Positions 32,450 through 42,341 of a DNA stretch of 64,000 bases are shown piece by piece. Within the stretch, counting starts at the first letter, position 1. Each line of letters opens with the position of its first letter. Source of the stretch: Anniella stebbinsi (lineage: Eukaryota > Chordata > Lepidosauria > Squamata > Anniellidae). Both the position numbers and the translations under genes were made by a program. The DNA lies in NCBI GenBank assembly GCA_029215795.1, contig JARDYH010000003.1:262727562-262791561 (forward strand). The letters are read 5' to 3'. The notes beneath the pieces are model-generated. The model was not told where the DNA came from and made no database searches. It worked only from the letters and a program-made list of their open reading frames with translations.

Positions 32450-33500
32450 GCTCCGTGGGCGTGAGAGGACGAGCGCACACGTCTCCTGGCACTGCTAGGC
32501 CCAGTCAGTCGCCTTATCACGTTTTGGGGGTGGTCCAGTCCGATACAGGCCGCGGTGGAGCGAGGAGGGGGGGGGAGGAGGAGGAAGAAAGCGCGCGCGC
32601 GCGCGCGAGAAGGAAAGGTCCCCATCCGCTACCCTCGCCTTCTCCTTGCGCGTCCCTTTTTCCCTTCCCCTCCCTGCGCCGGGTTGCGTCCTGCACACGC
32701 GCGCCCCTCTTCTGTGCAGAGCGCGCGGGCGGGCGGGCGCGCGCGTGTCGCTCGGTCGGTGCCTGTGCGTGTGTGTGTGTGTACGAGCGTTCTCTCCCCG
32801 CCCCTTTTCGCTCCCCCTCTCTCAATCAGTGCAGCTGTTGCTGTGCGGGCATCGGAAGGGGGTGGGGAGGCAGGCAGGCAGGCAGGCCGGCCGGCTGGGT
32901 GGCTGCGGATTCCTGGACTCCACTCCCTTTCGCCGCCGCCGCCGCCATCCATTTGCTGTCCTGCTGCTGCTGCTGCTGCTGCTGCCGTCGCCTTTGCCTC
33001 TTTCTCAGTCTGCCCCCCCCCCCACTCCTTTCCTTGCCAGCTCCAGCCAGCGAGGTGGCCGCCGCCGCTTCCTCTTGCTGCATCATCAACCACCCACCCA
33101 CCTTCTCCTCCTCTTCCTAGCCGCCGTCGCCCCTGCTCAGGAAGGGAGCGCACCGCACTGCATACGAAGGAGATCGGACTCCCCCACTCCCCCCCCCCCC
33201 CGCTGCCATTCTCCCATCACTGCTGCGAGGCGAGGTAGGCTGTTTTCCCTCCCCCCTCCCCCCCAGCTGTGCATTGGAAAGAGTGTGCCAAGCAGGACAA
33301 GAGGGGAGAAAGAGGGTCCTTCTTTCGGAGGGGAGGGGGGACTGCAGAAGCCGTGGGTGGGGGAGAAGGAGGGAGGGTGCCTTCTTGCCTGCCTGCCTGC
33401 CTGCCTCCTTGAGCTGATCCCTCGTCGACGGAGGGGGAAAAGGGGCACAGCGAACCGGAGAAGGGGTGTTGGTTAGTTGTGTCATTTGTCTCTGGATCTG
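32450..33500 (+). promoter_or_regulatory. CpG island, probable gene promoter and 5' UTR
   Basis: CpG is very dense here compared with the rest of the window. Examples are a CG dinucleotide run at about 32,590-32,607 and GGGCGGG-type GC boxes near 32,728-32,745. Also present are CCG and CTG trinucleotide runs at about 32,930-32,985 and C tracts. No TATA box is evident, as is usual for CpG-island promoters. Such a combination marks the 5' end of a housekeeping or developmental gene in vertebrates. The plus-strand splice-donor candidates favour transcription rightward. I cannot identify the gene. The long frames across the block come from lack of stop codons in GC-rich DNA. Confidence 0.7.
32800..33234 (+). 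other. candidate non-coding first exon (5' UTR)
   Basis: This is a proposal, not an observed transcript. The stretch ends at CGAG|gtaggc, a moderate 5' splice site (intron from 33,235). A stronger match C|gtgagtgg begins at 33,536 and would extend the exon to 33,535. The start is arbitrary. The CCG, CTG and C-rich composition is typical of vertebrate 5' UTRs. No downstream coding exon is seen in the remaining 30 kb, so intron 1 would exceed that length. Confidence 0.35.
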
Positions 33501-33548
33501 ATGGAGTTGCGTGGAGGGGGTTTGCGGCGCGCTGCGTGAGTGGGTCCC

Positions 33549-33577
33549 CGGTGTGTGTGTGTGTGTGTGTGTGTGTG
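33549..33577. repeat. (GT)n microsatellite
   Basis: About 14 GT units immediately downstream of the CpG island. Confidence 0.93.
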
Positions 33578-33763
33578 GATGCATGGGGAGGGGTGTTTCA
33601 CGGTAGTGGTGGCACTGCAGCGTCTGTTGATGAACTCCCCTCTGCAGGGACGAGAGGAGTGATGGAAATTCGCCCTGCCTTTGGTCAGTGGCATTGTGCG
33701 TGGCTCCGGGATGGATGGATGGATGCAAAGGCTCCGTTCTAAATATTGCTGCAGGATTATCCT

Positions 33764-33872
33764 TCCACCCCCACCCCCACCCCCCGGTTGAAACTGAAGT
33801 CTTGTTTTATAGAATACGATGCGGATCCAGGTTCTCAGATGGGGTGGGGTGGGGGGAGGGACTAAAGGGGGG
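33764..33872. promoter_or_regulatory. G-quadruplex-prone tracts
   Basis: Cacccccacccccacccccc at about 33,766-33,786 puts four or more G runs on the minus strand. 'ggggtggggtggggggaggg' at about 33,840-33,860 puts four on the plus strand. Both meet the usual G3+ with short loops rule. They lie just downstream of the promoter candidate, where such motifs are often regulatory, but no function is shown. Confidence 0.55.
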
Positions 33873-35814
33873 GAATAAGTGACATTCATCTAGAAATATA
33901 AAAAGGGAATGAAATCGCAGCCACGACAAACTATCTGGGAGGCTCGAATAAGGTTGCTGGTTCTCATAACGGTCCGTGGGTTGCAAAACAGGCGTGGTCG
34001 GTTGTTCTCTGGTATCTCTCCCCCCCCCCCCCCCAGTCCTCCTCCTCCTCTCGCCTTTCCTGTCTTCCATCTCTTTACGCCGAGTGGTTTGGAGGAGAGA
34101 CTGGTCAATCTTTCTCTCTCATCCCCCTCCCCTCCTCTTCATACATCAACAGGTTTGTGCAAATGGATATACTTGAAAAAGGGCTTGGGGGGGGGGGGGG
34201 AGAAAGAGCGATTACTGCTAGCTGTCTTATTCCTTCTGGCCGTAATAATGTTTATTAAAGGAGTCTCTTTTCCAACCCCCATCCCCTTTTTCATTTTCTA
34301 ATCCCGATTTTATTTGTAGGGCTAAAATAGAACTGGTGACACGTTCTCTCTCCCCCCCCCCCCCCCGCCTGCCTTTCATTGTACCTTCTTCTCCCTTGGG
34401 AAGCTAGTTATTGGAGGCGCGAGTGTGGCTTTTGCATCAGAGGGAAGGGAGAATACGTAGGAAGCAGGCGGGCATGTCTACGTTATTTCACTTTTTTTGG
34501 TCATGTTATTTCACCTCCTCCCTCTCTCGCGTTCTGTCTTTGCCTGGGGAGAAATGATGCAGCACAATGCAGTGGCGTATTGACGGACAAGGTCCCTCCT
34601 TTGCTTCCTGGAATATATTTTGCATGGTTCTCTGGATGGCCCTCGTGCATTATCACAGCCCCACCCTACAGGAAATCTGGTCCAAATTCCCCTCCCCCTC
34701 CCCCTTTGTCTTATCGCCACCTTAACATTGCCAACTTCTTCAGTTCTCCTGGTTGTCATCCTTATGCAGATCTCTCTATAGGGACCTTTGGAATTTTCAC
34801 TCATTCCTCCCCACCTTCCTCTTTGCTCTTGGTCTCTGTAATGATGGGGGCAATAATGTGATTGTAGTCCTGCAGCTCTAATGCGGTCAGATGGAGTCCA
34901 GCCTGCGGCTGTGAAACATTAATCTGATATTATCAAAGTAGCAGCATTAGGGAGGGGTTGCATTAGGCAGAATGTTGTTATGGATGGCCAGAGGTTGTGC
35001 GATGCATTTCTGTTGCATTGGACAGTTCTGCAGCAGGCCTCTGAAACCTGAGCCGAACAAGGAATAAAACGAAAGCTGGTTGTTGTGGGTAAAAAGTGCC
35101 CTTCCATATTGGAAAGGAGGCAGTGGGTTGATTTAATTCTCAGTTATTTGCTTTTGGCTCAAAAGGAAACGGTCATTTCATCACCCTTAAAGGAAGGCTT
35201 CAAGCTCTGGATGACTTGGTTTTGAAAACGACATTTTGCGCTATTGTCTACAAGTATATTCATATACTTCCTTATGTGCTGCTTATTTTAAATGTATCAT
35301 GGTCAACCCTGTTTCTAAAACGGCCGATTAGGCTTTCCTTACAATTTGCTTAGGCTTCTGTCTGACAACCTTCGGTTGTGTTTGGAAGAAATTAGCAAGT
35401 TGCATTTGTGCATTGAAAAGGTGCCACCCGTTTCCCTAAACGGGTAGATTTGTTTTATTGTTGTAAGACTTACGTTGCTCTGTTTCTCAGCACTTTTGGT
35501 GAACATGTTCTGGACTTGTGGGGAGAGGGCAGGAAATCATACATCATTAATATAATTACTTAATCAATCACCATAATAAACGGGATTGGCTTTAGTACGT
35601 TCTGTATACATGAAGACATTAGGTGCTTACTGGCCAAACTTTAAAATAATAATAATTGTGAGATAAAGCACAATGGCCAAGTCTCTGAAAGACAGACCCC
35701 CCCCCCCCAACTGCTAAAGTCTGTTTTTTGTCTTTGGACACACCTTCTCCACAACTTGTATATAAACAAATATATTTTTGTTGTTGTTTTTAAGATAAAT
35801 CTTGTAATACTGAA
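33873..35814. other. promoter-proximal block poor in young repeats
   Basis: None of the MITE, SINE or LINE families of the window is recognisable here. It holds several C or G tracts (about 34,020, 34,187 and 34,352) and otherwise complex sequence, notably 34,860-35,420. If the gene model is right this is the start of intron 1 and a likely place for conserved regulatory sequence. No exon is convincing. Confidence 0.5.
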
Positions 35815-36055
35815 TTCTTAACATGTGTTCAAAGTGCTTAGTTTGCATTATCTAGTTGTAATCGTTACAACGACCCTTTAAGGTAAGTCAGGATCTTTAT
35901 CCCCCATATTGCAGATGGCGGGACTGAGGCTGAGTGTAAGTGGCTTGCCTAAGGCTACCTTGTGAGTTCATGGCAGAGGCAAGATTCAAACCAGGGACTT
36001 CCTGATTCATACCTCTCCCTCTCAGCCATTATGCTAAACCACATCTTTGTAAATC
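35815..36055 (-). mobile_element. MIR-like (CORE) SINE
   Basis: The plus-strand text 'ccccatattgcagatggcgg' and 'gactgaggctgagtgtaagt' followed by 'ggcttgcctaaggctacctt' corresponds to the reverse complement of the MIR core (cctcagtt..catctgtaaaatggg). The tRNA-like head follows at about 35,975-36,050 (ggcagaggcaagattcaaac). It is a very old family, strongly diverged. Its survival suggests this region has not been turned over recently. Confidence 0.72.
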
Positions 36056-36419
36056 CAGAATACTTATATGCATATCTTGTTTATCCATAGAATGTATTGA
36101 ATTGGCCTTTTTTGCCATCTGATTTTCAAGATGTTTAAAACACACACACACAGACTTGCACTTTTATTGTTTATGGGGCATTATAATGAAAGAGAGATCC
36201 TGTATATCTCTCTAGATGATAAACTCAAACATCCATTATTTTGTTGTAAGATTGTTCAGCATCATATATACTGAATGAATAGACAAGATGTGTCAGGAAA
36301 TCGAAAAACATAGAGCAGCTTCACATGTAAGATATTTGGGCATAGCAGAGATGACATCTTACAAGGATCAATTAATAAATACTAATGGCAGTATATCATG
36401 GATGACCAGGCACTTGGGT

Positions 36420-36545
36420 ATCTTTCCCCAACATGGTGCCCTCCAGATGTTTGGGCTTCAACTCCTAACAGCCCCATCCACCATGACCTATGGACAGGGA
36501 TGATGGCAATTAGAATCCCATCATGCCCACTCTGTAAGCTTTGTT
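36420..36545. repeat. palindromic repeat (1.36 kb family)
   Basis: 'tgccctccagatgtttgggc' and 'tcaactcctaacagcccc' lead to an inverted 'gattctaattgcc' type right side. Diverged copy. Confidence 0.5.
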
Positions 36546-37004
36546 TGGGGCCTTTGGTTGACCTGTTCTAGATAGGTCTCTGATCTGACTCAGCAGGGCA
36601 ATTTTGTTTTTAAGTGCCGTTTTCATGGTTTCTCTATTGGAAATGGGTTAGTATAAAGCTTTGCTTTCATCCCTGGTTATTTGTCTCAATTAGATGTAGC
36701 TTTTCAGTACAAGCAGGTCCTGAGTGACTATGTATATATTGTGGATGGGGGACACGATGGCCACATAAATTTAAAGATGGCCTAGGCAATGGATTGTTTG
36801 TGCTTTTATTTTAAGAAATGGCATCAGTGTGAGAATGTCACAGGGGACACCAACCTTTTGATTAAGAAACCAGGTGCAAATTCCCAACTGAGAAAAACAC
36901 TTGTATGTACTGTGATGCCTCTAGGGCGGGAGAAACAAGCCTGCGAAGGCAGCAGGAGTTACCAGCATGGAGCAGAGAAAGGAACTTTGCACTTGCTTTT
37001 AAAG

Positions 37005-37017
37005 CGGGGGGGGGGGG
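37005..37017. repeat. poly-G tract
   Basis: A run of about 11 G in otherwise mixed sequence. Confidence 0.8.
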
Positions 37018-37129
37018 ATTTAAACATGCCGCAGAACCAAATGGTCAAGCCTTTCCTGGACTGCACCACTGCAGATGAAGGCGGTGATTTTCAACTTTGA
37101 AAAACAGCAGCCCACTTCTCTTTGGCCTT

Positions 37130-37300
37130 GTGCTAATAATAATAATAATAATAATAATAAATTTGTTTCTTACCCGCCTCTCTGTTTGGATCGAGGCGGG
37201 GAACAGCAGTAAATATAAAATATGATAAAATATATAAAACCGATTAAAAACATGGTGCACATTATTAAAATAGCAATAAAACATCATAAAAACATCCTAA
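37130..37300 (-). mobile_element. LINE 3' tail with (AAT)n
   Basis: (AAT)n then 'aaatttgtttcttacccgcc' and 'tctgtttggatcgaggcggg' is the reverse complement of the tail at 40.59-40.72 kb (cctcgatccagagggagagg then cgggtaataaattt). AT-rich UTR follows to about 37,300. Confidence 0.78.
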
Positions 37301-37799
37301 AAATTCTAAGAAAAACAGTATAACAAGGGGGAAAGCTAGACTGAACCTTTCTCTGACACACTAGTTTTCTACATACACAGAATATTTTGCCAGAGGAGTT
37401 TTAAACATACAACTCATCACCTGCTGCCTGAATGGTCCAGGAATGGTCCTTGATTGTTTGATTTGGTTGCACATGTTAACTTGGCCGAACATAAACTCAC
37501 CAGCTGTGGCAAGAAGGGGACATATTTACTTGGGTTAATGAGTTGTCCTCGTGACTAGAGTGTGTGGCTTGGAGGTTGTGCGAACCGACAGTCTCGATGT
37601 GCATGTTACAAACAATACTTTGACGCCATGACGCAAGTTTGAGTTGTGCATTTACTATCATGATGTTGAACTACATGTGAAAAAATTAATCCTTGTCATT
37701 TTGTAATGTAAATCTGGACAGTGGAAAAATAACGCATCAAGTTTGGTGGAGTAATCTGTCAAGCTGTGTGCAGTCTAAAAAGATACACATTTGTGCATG

Positions 37800-37950
37800 A
37801 TATAATTTATTTTATTGTTTTTATAGTTGTTTTTAGTGTTTTACTATGTTTTTTATTTGATGATTGTTTTTATCTTCTCAAATTTTGGAGGGGGGGGAAC
37901 AACCTTGGTTGGCTTCAGAAAGACTGTATGTAAATAATCTCAGTAATCTT
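37800..37950 (+). mobile_element. LINE 3' tail, decayed
   Basis: 'tttattgtttttatagttg', 'aaccttggttggcttcagaa' and 'tgtaaataatctcag' fit the general plan of the L2-like tails in this window, with a G tract inserted near 37,890. Weak. Confidence 0.45.
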
Positions 37951-38720
37951 TATTATAACCCTGTTGGATGGAAATATCAAGTCACAGCTCCAGGGAATGC
38001 ACTTTGGTGAACTCCCCAATATCATTGGGGAGGCAAGCAGGTGGCAGCAGCAGTAGAACCAGCAAGTCATCTGCCATTTTTAATTACCCACAATGCCCCC
38101 AACACAATGTTGCTCTCAGGCATTGTGGGAAATTTAAAAAGACAGGCAATTTACCAGATGCAGCGAGTGCCACCAGATGGGCCCATGGCTGGGAAACTAG
38201 ATGGGTGGAAGGGCCAAGTCAGTCGGTGGTAACCACGGACCCTGTCAGGGTATTTGAGCCTTGGAAGCTGACTGAGGGTGTCAGGTGTTGACACCAGCCC
38301 TGTCTAATTAGTTTATGGCTGAGACAAGATCTGAACAGGGAGCCATGCTGGATGGGGATGATTGGAGGTGACCATGTTGGGGAATGCTGATTTAAGGGAA
38401 GGAGGTCATGATTGTGGTCGTTTCAGTGTCTTCATCAAAATACCACCCATTCATCCATGCCAATAAAATGAAGGGTTCCATCTTTAAAGGTGGCTTAGAA
38501 ATAATTTTAGATAGATAGAGAACTAAATTTTCAGTGATGTGCAGGTTACACTCTGATTTTCAGGATCCAAAGAATATTCATGATGAGGCTATTGTTGGCT
38601 GTGTACTTCTGGGAACTATATGAGCAAGTCACTTTCTCCTGCTGATGTGTTTGGAAAATGGCTCAATGAGGTTATGGAAAATCCAGCGGAAGTCCCATGA
38701 GTGACCCGGCATGCATGCAT
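37951..38720. other. gene-free interval
   Basis: I recognise no repeat family or coding signal, apart from a short 'caatgcccccaacacaatgttgctctcaggcattgtggg' style inverted repeat around 38,090-38,132 whose arms are 'acaatgcc' and 'ggcattgt'. Confidence 0.4.
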
Positions 38721-38726
38721 GTTCTC

Positions 38727-38728
38727 TT

Positions 38729-38777
<49 letters not shown>
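38727..38777. repeat. (CT)n(CA)n compound microsatellite
   Basis: About eleven CT units pass directly into about twelve CA units with minor interruptions. Confidence 0.95.
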
Positions 38778-38782
<5 letters not shown>

Positions 38783-39284
38783 ACACACAGACACATAGAA
38801 AAATCAGTACTTGAAACCCATACATTCATTCTAAAATTGACCCTTTCCTGCAACCAGCCTTTGCTATGCTAAGGGGGAAATCTTAGAATAATTAAAATTC
38901 GACACTCCCATTGTTTAAGAGAAACTTGTTTACAGTGGTAAAGCAAAAATGTACCCTGTGCAGGAAAATATTTAGAATCAGGAAAACCATTAAAGGCCCG
39001 GCTAAACCAAATCTTACAGGCCAACCACACTGTTTGTCTTTGAAATCTACATCAACTTGTCTGTGTTTTACTGCAGCAGCATCAGCATCGTCATCATTGC
39101 AAGTATTATTATTATTATTAATGATAACTGCTTTGGGAACCCTTATTGTAGAAATGTTAGATATGCAATACTGTATTAAATAAAATAAATAATACATTTA
39201 AACTAAATTCACTTGGATTGAGGATCAGGCCAGGAAACTACTGTTTTATTTTTATACTTTCCTAAATTCTTCATTCCTCATTAC

Positions 39285-39367
39285 TACTCCCATTGTACAG
39301 ACAGCATGCTCTTAGATAACTCTAATTCCCATTTTACAGATGGGGAAATGATGCTCGAGGAACGGTT
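39285..39367 (-). mobile_element. MIR-like SINE fragment
   Basis: 'taattcccattttacagatg' plus 'gggaaatgatgctcgagg' is the reverse complement of the MIR core end. It is cut off by hAT copy J and may resume briefly after 39,660 (gaggaacgtgtgctaagc). Confidence 0.62.
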
Positions 39368-39659
39368 TAGGCTGACCATATGAAAAGGAGGACAGGGCTC
39401 ATGTAACTTTAACATTTGTAGAGAAAAGGGAATTTCAGCCAGTGTCATTTGTATGCAATTAGTTCCTGGTGAAATTCCTTCTTCATCACAACAGTTAAAG
39501 TTGCAGGGGCTCTGCCTTCTTGTAACTTTTAACTGTTGTGATGAAGAGGGAATTTCACCAGGAACTAATTGCATACAAATGACACTGGCTGAAATTCCCT
39601 TTTCTCTACAACTGTTAAAGTTACGTGAGCCCTGTCCTCCTTTTCATATGGTCAGGCTA
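39368..39659. mobile_element. hAT-type inverted-dimer MITE, copy J, centre deleted
   Basis: Ends are TAGGCTGACCATATGAAAAG and its inverse. The right flank gaggaacg (39660-39667) is repeated at 39,357-39,364, three bases short of the left end. The duplication is therefore probably real with a small local change. The central end-sequence remnant (tatctggtcactctagtatag) is missing, leaving a cleaner 292-bp palindrome. Confidence 0.88.
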
Positions 39660-39799
39660 GAGGAACGTGTGCTAAGCAGAGTTTTAAATCTAGGTTCTGA
39701 ATAGGATACTTGCCCCTGCAAGGTCTTTAAGGTCACTTCCACATGATATGGGGATGGCTACCAGTTTAAATGGTTTAAAACAAAAAAAAGATTAGCCAG

Positions 39800-40105
39800 A
39801 ACAAGGCGGTGTTGACAATACTGGCCTAGATGGACCAATGGTCTGTCTAAGCCCAGATCTACACCAAGCAGGATATAGAGGTATGAAAGCAATATGAAAG
39901 AGGTATATAAAAGGCAGGAGCCACACCAAGCAGGATACAGCGGTATATGTATGTGTCAGCAGGCCCCAACAGTTGTCAGTGCACTTGAGTAGCGCTATAA
40001 AGCAGAAGTGTGGCTCTTGCCTTTTATATACCGCTTTCATACCACTATATCCTGCTTGGTGTAGATCTGGCCTCAGTATAAGGCAGCTTCCTATATTTGC
40101 TCCTA
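39800..40105 (+). mobile_element. tRNA-headed SINE (type 2), split by a MITE
   Basis: 'gacaatactggcctagatgg' and 'accaatggtctgtct' precede the MITE at 39,851-40,073. 'cagtataaggcagcttccta' follows it. Joined, these are the normal contiguous 3' body of the SINE seen inverted at 20.43 kb. The SINE was present before the MITE arrived. Confidence 0.82.
39851..40073. mobile_element. palindromic MITE, GGCCAGATCTACAC family
   Basis: The left end gcccagatctacaccaagca and the right end tgcttggtgtagatctggcc are inverted copies. The inner 'aggcaggagccacacc' is repeated against 'gtgtggctcttgcct'. It contains 'ggccccaacagttgtcagtg' as in the copies at 9.1 and 63.6 kb. Confidence 0.86.
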
Positions 40106-40589
40106 CATAATGAGATGGGTTGGGGGAACCTTTTTCAGTCCAAGGGCCAAATTCATGTTCATAGAAGCTCTCAGGGGGTGCATTCCGGTGGTGGGTGGAA
40201 CCAAGGGCAAAAGGGAAGAGCCAAAATAAATAAATAAATCCAGTGTATTTTAGCTTAAAGCTCTTACTATCAGCAACTAGGCTTTAGGTGAAGCATTTCG
40301 ACTGCATGAACCTGGGAAGCCACCAAACAATTGTTGATCGAAGGAGAAGGGGTGTAGCCAGGGGGAGAGGATGTGGCTGTCCAGTGGACCTCAGAGGGCT
40401 AGATTGGGATCCCAGGAGGACTAGAGGGTCTGAGGGTCTCATCCCGAGAACTTTTCCATCCCCTGATATCTGACCTTTTTAAGTGAAATTGGCAGGGACT
40501 GAGACGCTAGGGGGCCTTGAGTTTTGGTCCTTGAATGCATCTTCTCAGTTCCAAACAGGCGTACTTGGGATCTGACTGTTATTTTAATA

Positions 40590-40692
40590 ATATATTAGTT
40601 TTATATGTTTTTAATAAGTTTTATGTATTTTATAGTATTTTTGTATTCAGTGTTGTTCCCCACCTCGATCCAGAGGGAGAGGCGGGTAATAA

Positions 40693-40726
<34 letters not shown>
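40590..40726 (+). mobile_element. LINE 3' tail with (ATT)n
   Basis: AT-rich UTR, then 'ccccacctcgatccagaggg' and 'aggcgggtaataaattt', ending in (ATT)n. Same family as 37.13 kb, opposite orientation. Confidence 0.8.
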
Positions 40727-41337
40727 TGCAGCCTTAACTTCTCCTTTTTAAAAAATAACCAGGAAACCTCAAAATGTCCATTTATTTGGCATAATGCTTT
40801 GTAAAATGCTTTCCTTATCACAGTGAGATTACAACATGGATACATAATGCAGTAGTTCAGCCAGTTGTCACTTTAGGCTACAGTGTATTTGTGAGTAGTG
40901 TTGTCTGCTCAGCATTGTTTTACAATGTGTCTTATAACCTGCTTACAAAACAGCCCTGCTTACTGGACAAGCACTGAATTCATCCCATAAGAATGCCAGT
41001 GGCTCAGTGCCAGACATTTCCCGATTTCTTTTCCTCAGAAAATGTTCCATAGACGCAGGCCCTGAGTCTCAGATCTCCATCCCTCGAGGCCTTGGTTCTG
41101 AAGAACTAAAAAGGAAAAAGCAAGGTATTTCCACAATTAGCGACATAATTTACGTAAGGCAGGATTAGGCAAATGGGGATCCGGCCACTAAAACAATTTT
41201 ACATTCCCTCCCCCCAATGGTTGTACCGGATTAATTTTTAAATTTGAATTATTATTATTTTTAACCAAGGGCCAAAATCATTGGTTGGAGACAAGAACAG
41301 CTAAAAGTGTTATGACAGAGCCAACGTTTCCCATGGT

Positions 41338-41657
41338 TAGGGTGACCATATGGAAAGGAGAACAGGGCTCCTGTGTCTTTAACAGTTGTATAGAAAAGGG
41401 AATTTCAGCAGGTGTCATTTGTATGCATGCAGCACCTGGTGAAATTCCCTTTTCGTCACAACAGCTAAAGCTGCAGGAACTATACTAGAGTGACCAAATA
41501 CAAAAGAGAGCAGGGCTCCTGCAGCTTTAACTGTTGTGATGAAGAGGGAATTTCACCAGGTGCTGCATGCCTACAAATGACACCTGCTGAAATTCCCTTT
41601 TCTATGCAACTATTAAAGATACAGGGGCCCTGTCCTCCTTTCCATATGGTCACTCTA
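41338..41657. mobile_element. hAT-type inverted-dimer MITE, copy K
   Basis: Ends are TAGGGTGACCATATGGAAAG and 'ccatatggtcactcta'. Flanks cccatggt (41330-41337) and accatggt (41658-41665) match at 7 of 8. Second arm subfamily (catgcagcacctggtg). The centre is oriented as in copy E. Confidence 0.91.
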
Positions 41658-41877
41658 ACCATGGTATGCAAACTAATTTATTTTGCCCCATTAGTATCAA
41701 TGAGGTTGTGCAGGTTTTAGAAGCATTAAAAAAAAGAGACCTGCAAAGTTTATTTACTCAGAATCAACAGTGAGACAGGAAAATGAACATAACTGGCAAT
41801 AATGGTTCTACTACAGTAAAAAACAACAACCAATAACAACTATCATCTGCCTCCATCTTTGTTCTCATGTCCCTATT

Positions 41878-41899
41878 TGTGTGTGTGTGTGTGTGTGTT
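41878..41899. repeat. (GT)n microsatellite
   Basis: About ten GT units. Confidence 0.9.
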
Positions 41900-41988
41900 G
41901 GCTGTGGTGACGGGGGAAAGAATAAGAAACTCTTCAATGTTGTCACAAGGTTAATTAAAGCAAGGACTGACATGCATTTTGCATTCTG

Positions 41989-41989
<1 letters not shown>

Positions 41990-42035
<46 letters not shown>

Positions 42036-42037
42036 TA
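41990..42037. repeat. (AAT)n microsatellite
   Basis: About fifteen AAT units. The asparagine and tyrosine runs in the frames across it are simple sequence. Confidence 0.95.
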
Positions 42038-42341
42038 GCAATAAGTGAAACAACATTGTAAACATCTGAGCTAGTAACTCAGAATCTGTTGTAAATACAG
42101 GATTATTCTCTAAATATTTGTACATGCATTCCCTTTTGCAAATACTGTGCACAAAATAACTTCCCATTGTCCCACAGCAACACTCAAAGCTGGGCTGGAA
42201 CTACCTTCACCATAGATTTTTCATTATCTCTAGTAAATTGCCTGTAGACACTGCACAGAGATTGGCAACTTCAGAAGGCCTGTGGGCCATTTTTGCCCCT
42301 TGGCTCTCGCTCTGGGCTGCACTCCTGCCCCCATTATACTG

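Noticed and set aside
32197..33120. A 307-codon plus-strand open frame in the CpG island
   Set aside because: It is made of proline, arginine, alanine and cysteine runs from GC-rich simple repeats. Overlapping frames on both strands are equally long, and no domain is visible. Lack of stop codons in CpG-island DNA explains it.
33117..33728. A 203-codon minus-strand frame
   Set aside because: Its HTHTHT and proline stretches come from the (GT)n and C tracts. Composition artefact.
39284..39574. Recurring peptides such as NFNCCDEEGISPGTNCIQM in many frames
   Set aside because: They recur because they are translations of the hAT MITE arms, on both strands. The MITEs have no coding function.
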